Below are positions 1 through 8,420 of a stretch of 64,000 bases of DNA, piece after piece. Under the pieces are notes generated by a model. The model was not told the DNA's origin, ran no database searches, and worked only from the letters and a program-made list of their open reading frames with translations. The DNA is from Subdoligranulum variabile (GTDB lineage: Bacteria; Bacillota; Clostridia; Oscillospirales; Ruminococcaceae): contig SFOX01000005.1 of assembly GCA_004552305.1 (NCBI GenBank), positions 44,817 through 108,816 of the forward strand, in the 5' to 3' direction. A program made the position numbers and the translations under genes. Position 1 is the stretch's first letter. The number at the start of each line of letters is the position of its first letter.

Positions 1-3000
1 CCAGCTTGATGAGCGCCTGGAAGCCGTTGCAGATGCCCAGCGCCAAGCCGTCGCGCTGGTTCAGCAGACGGTTGACGGCATCGGCCACCGCCGGGGCGCG
101 GAAGAACGCCGCAATAAACTTGGCGGAGCCGTCCGGCTCGTCACCGCCGGAGAAGCCGCCCGGCAGCATCAGGATCTGCGCCTCGTCCAATTCCCTGACC
201 AGCGCCTCGCAGCTTTCGGCAACGTCGGCGGGGGTCAGGTTTTTCAGCACCAGAATGTGCGGGTCGCCACCGGCACGGCGGAACGCGCGGGCGGTGTCAT
301 ACTCGCAGTTGGTGCCGGGGAACACGGGGATGACCACGCGCGGGGTGGCAAGGCGCACGGCAGGTGCCTTGCGCTGGCTGGCGGGGCAGTCAAACTCCAG
401 CGCGGCAACCTGCTCGCCGGCGCGGCGGTAGGGGAATACCGGCTCCAGCTTGCCCTCCCACTTGTCCTGCAGGCGGGCAAGGTCGATGAACTTGCCGCCG
501 ACCTCCATCGTGTAATCCACGGTGGTAAAGCCGAGGAACTCACCGGCAGAGGGATCCAGCAATTCCAGAATGACCGAGCCGTAGGCGGGCTGGAACAAAG
601 TATCGGGGTCAATGTCGTTGGACAGCTGCAAGCCCACATGGTTGCCCACGCACATCTTGAACAGCGCTTCGGCAACGCCGCCGTAGCCCGGGGTGGCAGC
701 GGACAGCACCTTGCCCTCGGCAATCATCTGCTCTACTGCCTTGTACACGGCGATCTGGCTTCCGATTTCGGGCAGACCGTTCTTGTAGTTGGGGCGCAGC
801 AGTACGACCGCGCTGTTGGATTTTTTGAATTCGGGGCTTTGCACATTGCGGGTGTCGCCGATGGCGGTGGCAAAGCTGACCAGCGTCGGGGGGACATCCA
901 GCCCTTCAAAGCTGCCGGACATACTGTCCTTGCCGCCGATGGATGCAATGCCCAGACCCATCTGGGCATCCAGCGCGCCCAGCAGGGCGGACAAGGGCTT
1001 GCCCCAGCGCTCGGGGGCGTCGCCCAGATGCTCAAAGTATTCTTGGAAGGTCAGGTACATATCCTTGTGGCGGAAACCGGCGCACACCAGCTTGGTGATG
1101 CTCTCCACCACGGCAAGGTAAGCGCCGCGGTAGGGGTCAGCCTCGGTCAGGTAGGGGTTGAAGCCCCACGCCATACCGGAGCAGGTGGTGGTTTCGCCGT
1201 CCACGGGCAGCTTGGCGACCATCGCCATGGCGGGGGTCAGCTGGTACTTGCCGCCGTAGGGCATCAGCACGGTGGCAGCACCGATGGTGGAGTCAAAGCG
1301 TTCGCCCAAGCCCTTCTGGCTGCAGACGTTCAGATCGGTGACGAGGCTTTCCAGCTTTTCCGCAAAATTGCTGCCGGCAAACTGGGGCTGCCAGATATGA
1401 CCGGGCAGGATATGCACATCGGCGTGGCGCTCGGCACCGTTGGAGTTCAAAAACTCGCGGGACAAATCGACAATTGCCTTGCCGTTCCAGTATTCGCGCA
1501 TACGCTTTTCCTCGGTAACGGTGGCAACGATGGTCGCCTCCAGGTTTTCCTCGGCAGCGTACTGCATAAAGGCGGGGGCGTCCTCGGCGGCAACGGCAAC
1601 AGCCATACGCTCCTGGCTTTCGGAGATGGCCAGCTCGGTGCCGTCCAGACCCTCATACTTTTTGGTGACCTTGTTCAGGTCGATGTTCAAGCCGTCCGCC
1701 AGCTCACCGATGGCAACCGAAACACCGCCCGCGCCAAAGTCGTTGCAGCGCTTGATCAGGCGGCAGGCGTCCTCGCGGCGGAACAGGCGCTGCAGCTTGC
1801 GCTCAATGGGGGCGTTGCCTTTCTGCACCTCGGCACCGCAGGTTTCCAGGCTGGTCAGCTTGTGCGCCTTGGAGGAGCCGGTGGCACCGCCGATGCCGTC
1901 GCGACCGGTGCGACCGCCCAGCAGGATGACCACATCGCCGGGGGTGGGTTCCTCGCGGCGGACATGGCTGGCGGGGGTGGCGCCGACCACAGCGCCGATC
2001 TCCATGCGCTTGGCAGCATAGCCGGGGTGGTACAGCTCAGCGACCTGCCCGGTGGCAAGACCAATCTGGTTGCCGTAGCTGGAGTAGCCGGCGGCGGCGG
2101 TGGTCACCAGTTTGCGCTGGGGCAGCTTGCCGGGCATCGTTTCGGAAACCGGCTTCAGCGGGTCGGCAGCGCCGGTGACGCGCATCGCCTGATATACATA
2201 GCTGCGCCCGGACAGCGGGTCACGGATGGCACCGCCGATGCAGGTGGCGGCACCGCCGAACGGCTCGATCTCGGTGGGGTGGTTGTGGGTTTCGTTCTTG
2301 AACAGGAACAGCCAATCCTGCAGCTCGCCGTCCACATTGCACCGGATCTTGACGGTGCAGGCGTTGATCTCCTCGCTCTCGTCCAGATTTTTCAGCACGC
2401 CGCGCTCCTTCAGCGCCTTGGCGGCGATGGTAGCGCAGTCCATCAGGGTGCGGTTTTTCTTGTCGCGTCCGGTTTCGGCGCGCAGTGCCATATAGCGGTC
2501 AAAGGCAGCCTGCACCATCTCGTCGTCGATCTGCACATTGTCCAGAATGGTGCCGAAGGTGGTGTGGCGGCAGTGGTCGGACCAGTAGGTGTCGATCAGG
2601 CGGATCTCGGTGATGGTGGGGTCGCGGTGTTCGCTGCGGAAATACTGCTGGCAGAACACGATATCGGCGTGATCCATCGCCAAGCCCTTCTCGGTGCGGA
2701 AGGTTTCCAGCGCAGCGTCGTCCAGCGCGGTAAAGCCGTCCAGCGTTTCCACCTCAGTGGGAACGGGAAAGTCCATCTTCAGGGTGGTGCGCTCCGCGAG
2801 GTCTGCCTCGCGTGCCTCCACGGGGTTGATGACATACTTCTTGATGGCGGCGATGTCCTCCTCGGTCAGATCGCCGTCCAACAGGTAGACGCGGGCGCTG
2901 CGCACATCGGGGCGCTCGCCTTGGCTCAGCAGCTGGATGCACTGGCTGGCAGAGTCGGCGCGCTGGTCAAACTGACCGGGCAGGTACTCCACGGCAAAAA

Positions 3001-3232
3001 CGTGCGGCGCGGCGGGCAGGGCGTTGTAGGTCACGTCCACCGGCGGCTCGCTGAAAACGGTGGGGACTGCCTTTTCAAACAGGGCTTCGTCAATGCCCTC
3101 GACATCGTAGCGGTTCACCAGACGCAGATTCTGCAGACGGGTGATGCCCAGCAGCTCCTTCAGCTCGCGGCAAAGATCCTTCGCCTCGCCGTCAAAGCCG
3201 GGCTTTTTCTCAACATAAATGCGATATACCAT
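1..3232 (-). CDS. purL: Phosphoribosylformylglycinamidine synthase, single-chain (partial, runs off left edge)
   Basis: Converts FGAR, ATP and glutamine to FGAM in purine synthesis. About 1077 codons are visible from ATG at 3232; the C-terminus lies outside the window. The large single-chain form joins PurS-like, PurL and PurQ parts. A PurL core motif NETHNHPTEIEPFGGA is near residue 300, and the glutaminase domain begins near residue 910. The nucleophile is Cys1068 in GLALGICNGFQ, just before the edge, so only roughly 150-180 residues with the catalytic His/Glu are missing. Start: MVYRIYVEKKPGF after AGGAGGAAAATTCA. It is the last visible gene of the minus-strand purine operon, separated from purD by a palindromic repeat. 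Confidence 0.96.
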   Translation of the reverse strand, partial: MVYRIYVEKKPGFDGEAKDLCRELKELLGITRLQNLRLVNRYDVEGIDEALFEKAVPTVFSEPPVDVTYNALPAAPHVFAVEYLPGQFDQRADSASQCIQLLSQGERPDVRSARVYLLDGDLTEEDIAAIKKYVINPVEAREADLAERTTLKMDFPVPTEVETLDGFTALDDAALETFRTEKGLAMDHADIVFCQQYFRSEHRDPTITEIRLIDTYWSDHCRHTTFGTILDNVQIDDEMVQAAFDRYMALRAETGRDKKNRTLMDCATIAAKALKERGVLKNLDESEEINACTVKIRCNVDGELQDWLFLFKNETHNHPTEIEPFGGAATCIGGAIRDPLSGRSYVYQAMRVTGAADPLKPVSETMPGKLPQRKLVTTAAAGYSSYGNQIGLATGQVAELYHPGYAAKRMEIGAVVGATPASHVRREEPTPGDVVILLGGRTGRDGIGGATGSSKAHKLTSLETCGAEVQKGNAPIERKLQRLFRREDACRLIKRCNDFGAGGVSVAIGELADGLNIDLNKVTKKYEGLDGTELAISESQERMAVAVAAEDAPAFMQYAAEENLEATIVATVTEEKRMREYWNGKAIVDLSREFLNSNGAERHADVHILPGHIWQPQFAGSNFAEKLESLVTDLNVCSQKGLGERFDSTIGAATVLMPYGGKYQLTPAMAMVAKLPVDGETTTCSGMAWGFNPYLTEADPYRGAYLAVVESITKLVCAGFRHKDMYLTFQEYFEHLGDAPERWGKPLSALLGALDAQMGLGIASIGGKDSMSGSFEGLDVPPTLVSFATAIGDTRNVQSPEFKKSNSAVVLLRPNYKNGLPEIGSQIAVYKAVEQMIAEGKVLSAATPGYGGVAEALFKMCVGNHVGLQLSNDIDPDTLFQPAYGSVILELLDPSAGEFLGFTTVDYTMEVGGKFIDLARLQDKWEGKLEPVFPYRRAGEQVAALEFDCPASQRKAPAVRLATPRVVIPVFPGTNCEYDTARAFRRAGGDPHILVLKNLTPADVAESCEALVRELDEAQILMLPGGFSGGDEPDGSAKFIAAFFRAPAVADAVNRLLNQRDGLALGICNGFQALIKL

Positions 3233-3257
3233 TGAATTTTCCTCCTAAAAAATAGAA

Positions 3258-3357
3258 GGCAATACCGCATAATTCTAAGTGCCGATACGGCGAGCGAGGT
3301 GCGGCAGCTGCTAAGCCAAAAGCGCAGATAATACTTTGTGTATTATCGAGCATTTGT
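3258..3357 (+). repeat. MITE-like palindromic repeat, copy A (right end degraded)
   Basis: Begins GGCAATACCGCATAATTC and shares about 75 nearly identical bases with copy B (4715-4838), including the core AGTGCCGATACGGCGAGCGA. The right inverted end seen in the other copies is lost here. It fills most of the purD-purL intergenic gap inside the operon, so it is presumably transcribed. No ORF. Confidence 0.8.
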
Positions 3358-3360
3358 CGG

Positions 3361-4647
3361 TCAGTTCTGCATGGCAGCCAGCGCGCGGGCGCCGATGTCA
3401 TGGCGCTTGTGCAGCCCGTCAAAGCGGATGCTCTCGCTGGCGGCGTAGGCCTTTTCCAAGGCGGCGGGCAGGGTGTCGGCGGTGGCGGTCACGCCCAGAA
3501 CGCGCCCGCCGTTGGTGACAAGCTTGCCCTGCTTGATGGCGGTGCCTGCGTGGTACACCGTCACATCGGCAGCGTCCAGCTGCCCGGCGGTCAGCCCGGT
3601 GATCTCCTTGCCCTTTTCGTAGGCGAGGGGGTAGCCGCCGCTGGCAAGAATGACGCAGGCGGCAGCGCCGCTGCCAAATTTCACCTCGGTCTTGTCCAGC
3701 GTGCCGTCGGTGGTGGACTGCATCACGGTCAGCAGGTCGCTTTCCAGCAGGGGCAGCACGACCTGCGTTTCGGGATCACCGAAACGGCAGTTGTACTCAA
3801 TGACCTTGGGACCGTCGGGGGTCAGCATCAAGCCAAAGTACAGGCAGCCCTTGAAGGGGCAGCCCTCCGCCTGCATGGCGGCGACCGTGGGCAGGAAAAT
3901 CTCTTTCATACAGCGGTCGGCAACCTCGGCGGTGTAGTAGGGGTTGGGGGCAACGGTACCCATACCGCCGGTGTTCAGCCCCTCATCGTGGTCGAGCGCG
4001 CGCTTGTGGTCCATGCTGGAAACCATCGGCTTGACGGTTTTGCCGTCGCAGAAGCTCAGCACGCTGACCTCGGGACCGGTCAGAAATTCCTCCACCACAA
4101 CGTGGTTGCCGGAAGCGCCAAACTTTTTGTCCAGCATGATCTCCTTGACGCCATCGGCGGCCTCCTGCTCGTTCTGGCAGATCAACACGCCCTTGCCCAG
4201 CGCCAGACCGTCCGCCTTGATGACAACGGGGTACTTGCCCTCGGCGCGGATATAGTCCATGACCTTGGCGGCATCGTCAAAGGTTTCGTATTTTGCCGTA
4301 GGGATGCCGTATTTTTTCATCAGATCCTTGCTGAACACCTTGCTGGCCTCGATGCGGGCGGCAGCCTTGTCGGGACCGAAGGCGGGGATGCCCACCTTCG
4401 CCAGCTCGTCCACCATGCCCAGTGCCAGCGGGTCGTCCTGCGCTACCACAACGTAGTCAAAGGCTTCCTCCTTGGCAAAGGCGACCATGGCGGGTACATC
4501 GGTGGCGGCAATGGCCTTGCACTTAGCATCATAGCTGATGCCGCCATTGCCGGGGGCGCACCAGATCTCGGTGCAGCGGGGGCTTTTTTTCAGGGCGCGG
4601 ATGATGGCGTGTTCACGTCCGCCGCCGCCCACAACTAAAATTTTCAT
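3361..4647 (-). CDS. purD: Phosphoribosylamine--glycine ligase (GAR synthetase)
   Basis: Ligates phosphoribosylamine and glycine with ATP to give GAR, the second step of purine synthesis. 428 residues, the usual length. The N-terminus MKILVVGGGGREHAI is the PurD signature; ATP-grasp parts follow (VIKADGLALGKGV near residue 140, a lid HDEGLNTGGMGTVAPNP near 220, and EYNCRFGDPETQ near 285, the metal-binding strand). A longer in-frame start exists 24 codons upstream but has no homologous sequence; the ATG at 4647 follows GGAGGGATCTTTT. Repeat copies A and B flank the gene. Confidence 0.97.
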   Translation of the reverse strand: MKILVVGGGGREHAIIRALKKSPRCTEIWCAPGNGGISYDAKCKAIAATDVPAMVAFAKEEAFDYVVVAQDDPLALGMVDELAKVGIPAFGPDKAAARIEASKVFSKDLMKKYGIPTAKYETFDDAAKVMDYIRAEGKYPVVIKADGLALGKGVLICQNEQEAADGVKEIMLDKKFGASGNHVVVEEFLTGPEVSVLSFCDGKTVKPMVSSMDHKRALDHDEGLNTGGMGTVAPNPYYTAEVADRCMKEIFLPTVAAMQAEGCPFKGCLYFGLMLTPDGPKVIEYNCRFGDPETQVVLPLLESDLLTVMQSTTDGTLDKTEVKFGSGAAACVILASGGYPLAYEKGKEITGLTAGQLDAADVTVYHAGTAIKQGKLVTNGGRVLGVTATADTLPAALEKAYAASESIRFDGLHKRHDIGARALAAMQN

Positions 4648-4714
4648 AAAAGATCCCTCCGTATAAAACACCAACAGCCCGCGGAGAATTTTCAGCGCAG
4701 GCAAGTTGGATTTT

Positions 4715-4838
4715 GGCAATATCGCATAATTCTAAGTGCCGATACGGCGAGCGAGGTGCGGCAGCTGCTAAGCCAAAAGCGCAGATAATACTGGATGTCT
4801 TATCGAGCATTTTGGCAACGCAATTGTGCGGTATTGCC
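4715..4838 (+). repeat. MITE-like palindromic repeat, copy B (longest, 124 nt)
   Basis: Has both inverted ends: GGCAATATCGCATAATTC on the left and GCGGTATTGCC on the right. The interior matches copy A, including GCTGCTAAGCCAAAAGCGCA. It sits between purH and purD in the operon, six bases from the purH stop codon. I see no convincing target-site duplication. Confidence 0.85.
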
Positions 4839-4844
4839 TTAGGT

Positions 4845-6026
4845 TTAGTGATGGAACAGGCGGATACCGCAGAACGCCATGGCGATACCGTACTTGTTGC
4901 AGGTATCAATGACCTGGCTGTCGCGGATGGAGCCGCCCGGCTCCACAATGGCGGTCACGCCGCTGCGGCGCGCGCGCTCAATGTTGTCGCCAAAGGGGAA
5001 GAAGGCATCGCTGCCCAGGGATACGCCGGTCACCTTGTCCAGCCAGGCGCGCTTTTCCTCGGCGGTCAGCGGCTCGGGGCGGCGGGTGAAGGTTTCTGCC
5101 CAGACATCCTCGCCGATGACATCCTCCGGCGTGTCGCCGATGTACACGTCAATGGCGTTGTCGCGGTTGGGCTTGGCGATATCGTCGCGGAAGGGCAGCT
5201 CCAGCACCTTGGGCATATGGCGCAGCTGCCAGTTGTCCGCCTTCTGCCCCGCCAGACGGGTGCAGTGTACGCGGCTCTGCTGCCCGGCACCGACGCCGAT
5301 GGTCTGCCCGCCCTGCACATAGCAGACGCTGTTGGACTGGGTGTATTTCAGCACGATCAGGCTCATCAGCAGATCGCGGCGCTGCTCGTCAGAAATGACC
5401 TTGTTCTCGGTCACGATGTTCTGCAGCATCGTTTCGTTGGAAATTTCCAGATCCTGGCGACCCTGCTCAAAGGTCACGCCAAAGACGGTGCGGGTTTCCA
5501 GCGGGGCGGGGGTGTAGTCGGGGTCGATGGCGACCACGGCGTAGCTGCCCTTTTTCTTGCTTTTCAGCACCTCCAGCGCGTCAGCGTCGTAGCCGGGGGC
5601 GATGATGCCGTCGGAAACCTCGTGCTGAATCAGCTTGGCGGTGGACAGATCGCACACATCAGACAGGGCGATCCAGTCCCCGAAGCTGGACATACGGTCG
5701 GCACCGCGGGCGCGGGCATAGGCGCACGCCAAGGGGGACAGCTCGACCTCGGGGGCGATGTGGTACATCTTGCGCAACGTGTCGTCCAAGGGCAGACCCA
5801 CGGCGGCACCGGCGGGGGAAACGTGCTTAAAGCTGGCGGCGGCGGGCAGACCCAGCGCCTTTTTCAGGTCGCGGACGAGCTGGTAGGAGTTGAAGGCGTC
5901 CAGAAAATTGATGTACCCGGGGCGACCGTTCAGAATGGTCACAGGCAGGTCGGAGCCGTCCGCCATATAGATGCGGGCGGGCTTCTGGTTGGGGTTGGTG
6001 CCGTATTTCAGCTGAAATTCGTTCAT
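4845..6026 (-). CDS. purH: AICAR formyltransferase, stand-alone (PurH C-terminal domain only)
   Basis: Transfers the formyl group from 10-formyl-THF to AICAR, giving FAICAR. 393 residues, matching only the transformylase half of bifunctional PurH, which is about 510-590 residues. Visible signatures: MNEFQLKYGTNPNQKPARIY at the start, the catalytic Lys-His pair in ASFKHVSPAGAA (residues about 66-67), and SDAFFPFGDNIERA and VEPGGSIRD near the C-terminus. The missing cyclohydrolase activity is supplied by the gene immediately upstream, three bases away. Its ribosome site GAGGG lies in the end of that gene, so translation is probably coupled. Confidence 0.95.
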   Translation of the reverse strand: MNEFQLKYGTNPNQKPARIYMADGSDLPVTILNGRPGYINFLDAFNSYQLVRDLKKALGLPAAASFKHVSPAGAAVGLPLDDTLRKMYHIAPEVELSPLACAYARARGADRMSSFGDWIALSDVCDLSTAKLIQHEVSDGIIAPGYDADALEVLKSKKKGSYAVVAIDPDYTPAPLETRTVFGVTFEQGRQDLEISNETMLQNIVTENKVISDEQRRDLLMSLIVLKYTQSNSVCYVQGGQTIGVGAGQQSRVHCTRLAGQKADNWQLRHMPKVLELPFRDDIAKPNRDNAIDVYIGDTPEDVIGEDVWAETFTRRPEPLTAEEKRAWLDKVTGVSLGSDAFFPFGDNIERARRSGVTAIVEPGGSIRDSQVIDTCNKYGIAMAFCGIRLFHH

Positions 6027-6029
6027 TGA

Positions 6030-6761
6030 TTAACCCTCCACAGCGGTGTACTTGTTCAGGATCATATCCTCGTAGGTGCCGGTTGCCAGGCTGATGCTGC
6101 GCACAAACAGGCTGACCTTGTTGTCATCATTCAGGGAATCCCACAGCTTGTAGGCAAACTTGTCGGGGTCGTTCTCATCAATGGCTACCCGCATCGGCTC
6201 GCCCGCAAAGCTGGGGATGGGGCTGCCGTTCTTCTGGTAGGTGCTGATGAAATGCCCTTCGCCGGCAACGGGCTGAGGATAGTCGAAGGTCTGGCGCTGC
6301 ACGCTGGCGGCGTTGCCCTCGCAGGATTTTAAGATGGACAGCTTGTACGCGCCGGTGCGGTTGTTCACCACGCCGGAGATGCGGGGGGTAAAGTTGGGGG
6401 CGTCGTCCTCGTAGGTGCGGGTGGCAAGCGCCGCCTCAAAGCTGTAGCCGGGGAACAGATTGCTGCTGATAAACTGGGCGATCGTGTCGGTCTGGTCGCC
6501 GTTGGTCACCACGGTGGTGTCGTGCAGGGTCAGCACGGCGTTGTAGATGATCAGATGCGGGTCCTCCAGCTTGGCGGGGTCGGCGGCTACCGTGCGGATG
6601 CCGCCGGGGATCGGCTCAAACACGCGGTTGCGGCTGTTGGAGCTGCGCCCCATGATCCAGTAGGCAACGTAGGCTTTTTCGCCGTCGGGGCTTTGCCCCA
6701 GCACGATGCCACGACCGGGGTAATCGTTCCCGGCAAGAAATTTATTCAGATTTTTCTTCAT
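6030..6761 (-). CDS. purO: IMP cyclohydrolase, PurO-type
   Basis: Proposed to close the ring of FAICAR to IMP, the final step. 243 residues. The sequence (MKKNLNKFLAGNDYPGRGIV near the start, then YWIMGRSSNSRNRVF) looks like the IMP_cyclohyd (PurO) family first known from archaea and unrelated to the MGS-fold domain of bacterial PurH. That assignment is by recollection of the family, not a search. Its position directly before a PurH that lacks its cyclohydrolase half supports it strongly. The start codon overlaps the purN stop by one base (TAATG), implying translational coupling. Confidence 0.88.
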   Translation of the reverse strand: MKKNLNKFLAGNDYPGRGIVLGQSPDGEKAYVAYWIMGRSSNSRNRVFEPIPGGIRTVAADPAKLEDPHLIIYNAVLTLHDTTVVTNGDQTDTIAQFISSNLFPGYSFEAALATRTYEDDAPNFTPRISGVVNNRTGAYKLSILKSCEGNAASVQRQTFDYPQPVAGEGHFISTYQKNGSPIPSFAGEPMRVAIDENDPDKFAYKLWDSLNDDNKVSLFVRSISLATGTYEDMILNKYTAVEG

Positions 6762-7357
6762 TACTGTACCTCATCACGGCAAACCATGGCGAGTGCCTGC
6801 GGCAAAAGCTGCCATTCGGCCTCCACCATGACACGTTTCTGCAAAGTTTCGGGGGTGTCGTCAGGCTGCACGGCTACCGCCTTTTGCAGCAAAATCGGTC
6901 CGCCGTCGCATTCCTCGTTGACAAGATGCACCGTGGCACCGGTGATTTTTACGCCGCGCGCCAGGGCAGCCTCGTGTACGCGCAGCCCGTAATAGCCGGG
7001 ACCGCAAAAGCTGGGAATCAGGCTGGGGTGGACGTTCAGGATCTTGTTGCGGTACGCCGCAATGACCTTTTTGCCCAGCACGCTCAAAAAGCCTGCCAGC
7101 ACCACCACATCAATGTGGTTGGTTTGCAGCTCGTACAAAAGGGCTTCGTCAAATTCCTCGGCGGTGGCAAATGCTTTGCGGCTGACCACCACGCTTTTTA
7201 CCCCGGCATCGGCGGCGCGCTGCAGGGCGTACACGCCGGGCTTGCTGGCCAGCACCAGACAGATGCTGCCGTTGGGGTTTTCGCCCCGGCGCTCACTGTC
7301 CAGCAGCGCCTGCAAATTGGTGCCGCCGCCGGAAACCAAAACCGCTACACGCTTCAT
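6761..7357 (-). CDS. purN: Phosphoribosylglycinamide formyltransferase (GAR transformylase)
   Basis: Formylates GAR with 10-formyl-THF. 198 residues, normal for PurN. The N-terminus KRVAVLVSGGGTNLQALL is the phosphate-binding loop; the catalytic Asn and His are in LNVHPSLIPSF and the Asp in ECDGGPILLQ. The start overlaps the purM stop in an ATGA arrangement, and the stop overlaps the purO start. No formate-dependent purT is seen. Confidence 0.96.
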   Translation of the reverse strand: MKRVAVLVSGGGTNLQALLDSERRGENPNGSICLVLASKPGVYALQRAADAGVKSVVVSRKAFATAEEFDEALLYELQTNHIDVVVLAGFLSVLGKKVIAAYRNKILNVHPSLIPSFCGPGYYGLRVHEAALARGVKITGATVHLVNEECDGGPILLQKAVAVQPDDTPETLQKRVMVEAEWQLLPQALAMVCRDEVQ

Positions 7358-8394
7358 ACCAGCTCGACCCCGCTGCCTTCCACGATGGTGCCCAGACGGT
7401 AGGCGTCCTCGCCGTGTGCCTGCAGAATTTCAATCGCCTTGTCGGCGTCCTCGGCGGCAACGGTCACGACCATGCCCACGCCCATATTGAAGGTGTTGAA
7501 CATATCATGCTCGGAGATGCCGCCCTCGCGCTGCATCACGTCAAACAGGGTGGGGGTGCGCACGTCCGCCTTGGCAATGCGGGCAGCGCAGCCGTCCTTC
7601 AGGCTGCGGGGGATGTTCTCATAAAAGCCGCCGCCGGTGATGTGGCTGATGCCCTTGACCTTGACCTCATCCAGCAAAGCCAGCACGGGCTTGACATAGA
7701 TGCGGGTGGGTGCCAGCAGGGCTTCGCCCAGGGGCTTGTCCATACCGTCAAAGGTCTTTTGCAACACCTCAGGGTGGTTGTCAATGTCAAAAATCTTGCG
7801 TACCAGCGAGAAACCGTTGGAATGCACGCCCGTGCTGGGCAGGGCAATCAGCACGTCGCCCGCCTGCATATCGGCGTTGGACAAAATCTTTGCCTTGTCC
7901 ACAACGCCCACGGTAAAGCCGGCAAGGTCGTACTCATCCTCGGGCATCATACCGGGATGCTCGGCGGTTTCGCCGCCCACAAGGGAGCAGCCTGCCTGCA
8001 CGCAGCCCTCGGCAACGCCCTTGACGATCTCGGCGATCTTTTCGGGGATGTTGCGTCCGCAGGCGATGTAATCGAGGAACACCAGCGGCTTGGCACCGGC
8101 GCAGATGACGTCGTTGACGCACATGGCAACGCAGTCGATGCCGATGGTGTCGTGGCGGTCCAGCAGCATGGCAACGCGCAGCTTCGTGCCGACACCGTCC
8201 GTGCCGGAAATCAGCACGGGATGCTCCATACCGGTGCAGTCCAGCTCAAACAGACCACCAAAGCCGCCCAAGCCGCCGATGCAGTTCTCGGTCATGGTGC
8301 GGGCGACGTATTGCTTCATCAATTCCACCGAGCGGTACCCGGCGGTAATATCCACGCCGGCAGCGGCGTAGCTGGCAGAATAACTCTTTTCCAT
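7354..8394 (-). CDS. purM: Phosphoribosylformylglycinamidine cyclo-ligase (AIR synthetase)
   Basis: Uses ATP to close FGAM to AIR. 346 residues, the usual length. Family signatures: YRSVELMKQYVARTM near the N-terminus, LISGTDGVGTKLRVA, the metal/ATP loop IDCVAMCVNDVICAGAKPL near residue 90, LVGGETAEHPGM near 140, and HITGGGFYENIPR near 250. Start ATG follows AGGAGTTTGCA. It overlaps purN by four bases and lies 26 bases after purF. Confidence 0.97.
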   Translation of the reverse strand: MEKSYSASYAAAGVDITAGYRSVELMKQYVARTMTENCIGGLGGFGGLFELDCTGMEHPVLISGTDGVGTKLRVAMLLDRHDTIGIDCVAMCVNDVICAGAKPLVFLDYIACGRNIPEKIAEIVKGVAEGCVQAGCSLVGGETAEHPGMMPEDEYDLAGFTVGVVDKAKILSNADMQAGDVLIALPSTGVHSNGFSLVRKIFDIDNHPEVLQKTFDGMDKPLGEALLAPTRIYVKPVLALLDEVKVKGISHITGGGFYENIPRSLKDGCAARIAKADVRTPTLFDVMQREGGISEHDMFNTFNMGVGMVVTVAAEDADKAIEILQAHGEDAYRLGTIVEGSGVELV

Positions 8395-8420
8395 TGCAAA
8401 CTCCTACATTCGTTATGTCA

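Noticed and set aside
257..3235. 992-codon plus-strand open frame opposite purL
   Set aside because: It is the antisense of purL in a GC-rich genome, has no ribosome site or recognisable motif, and is rich in Gly/Ala/His/Gln as expected of a codon shadow.
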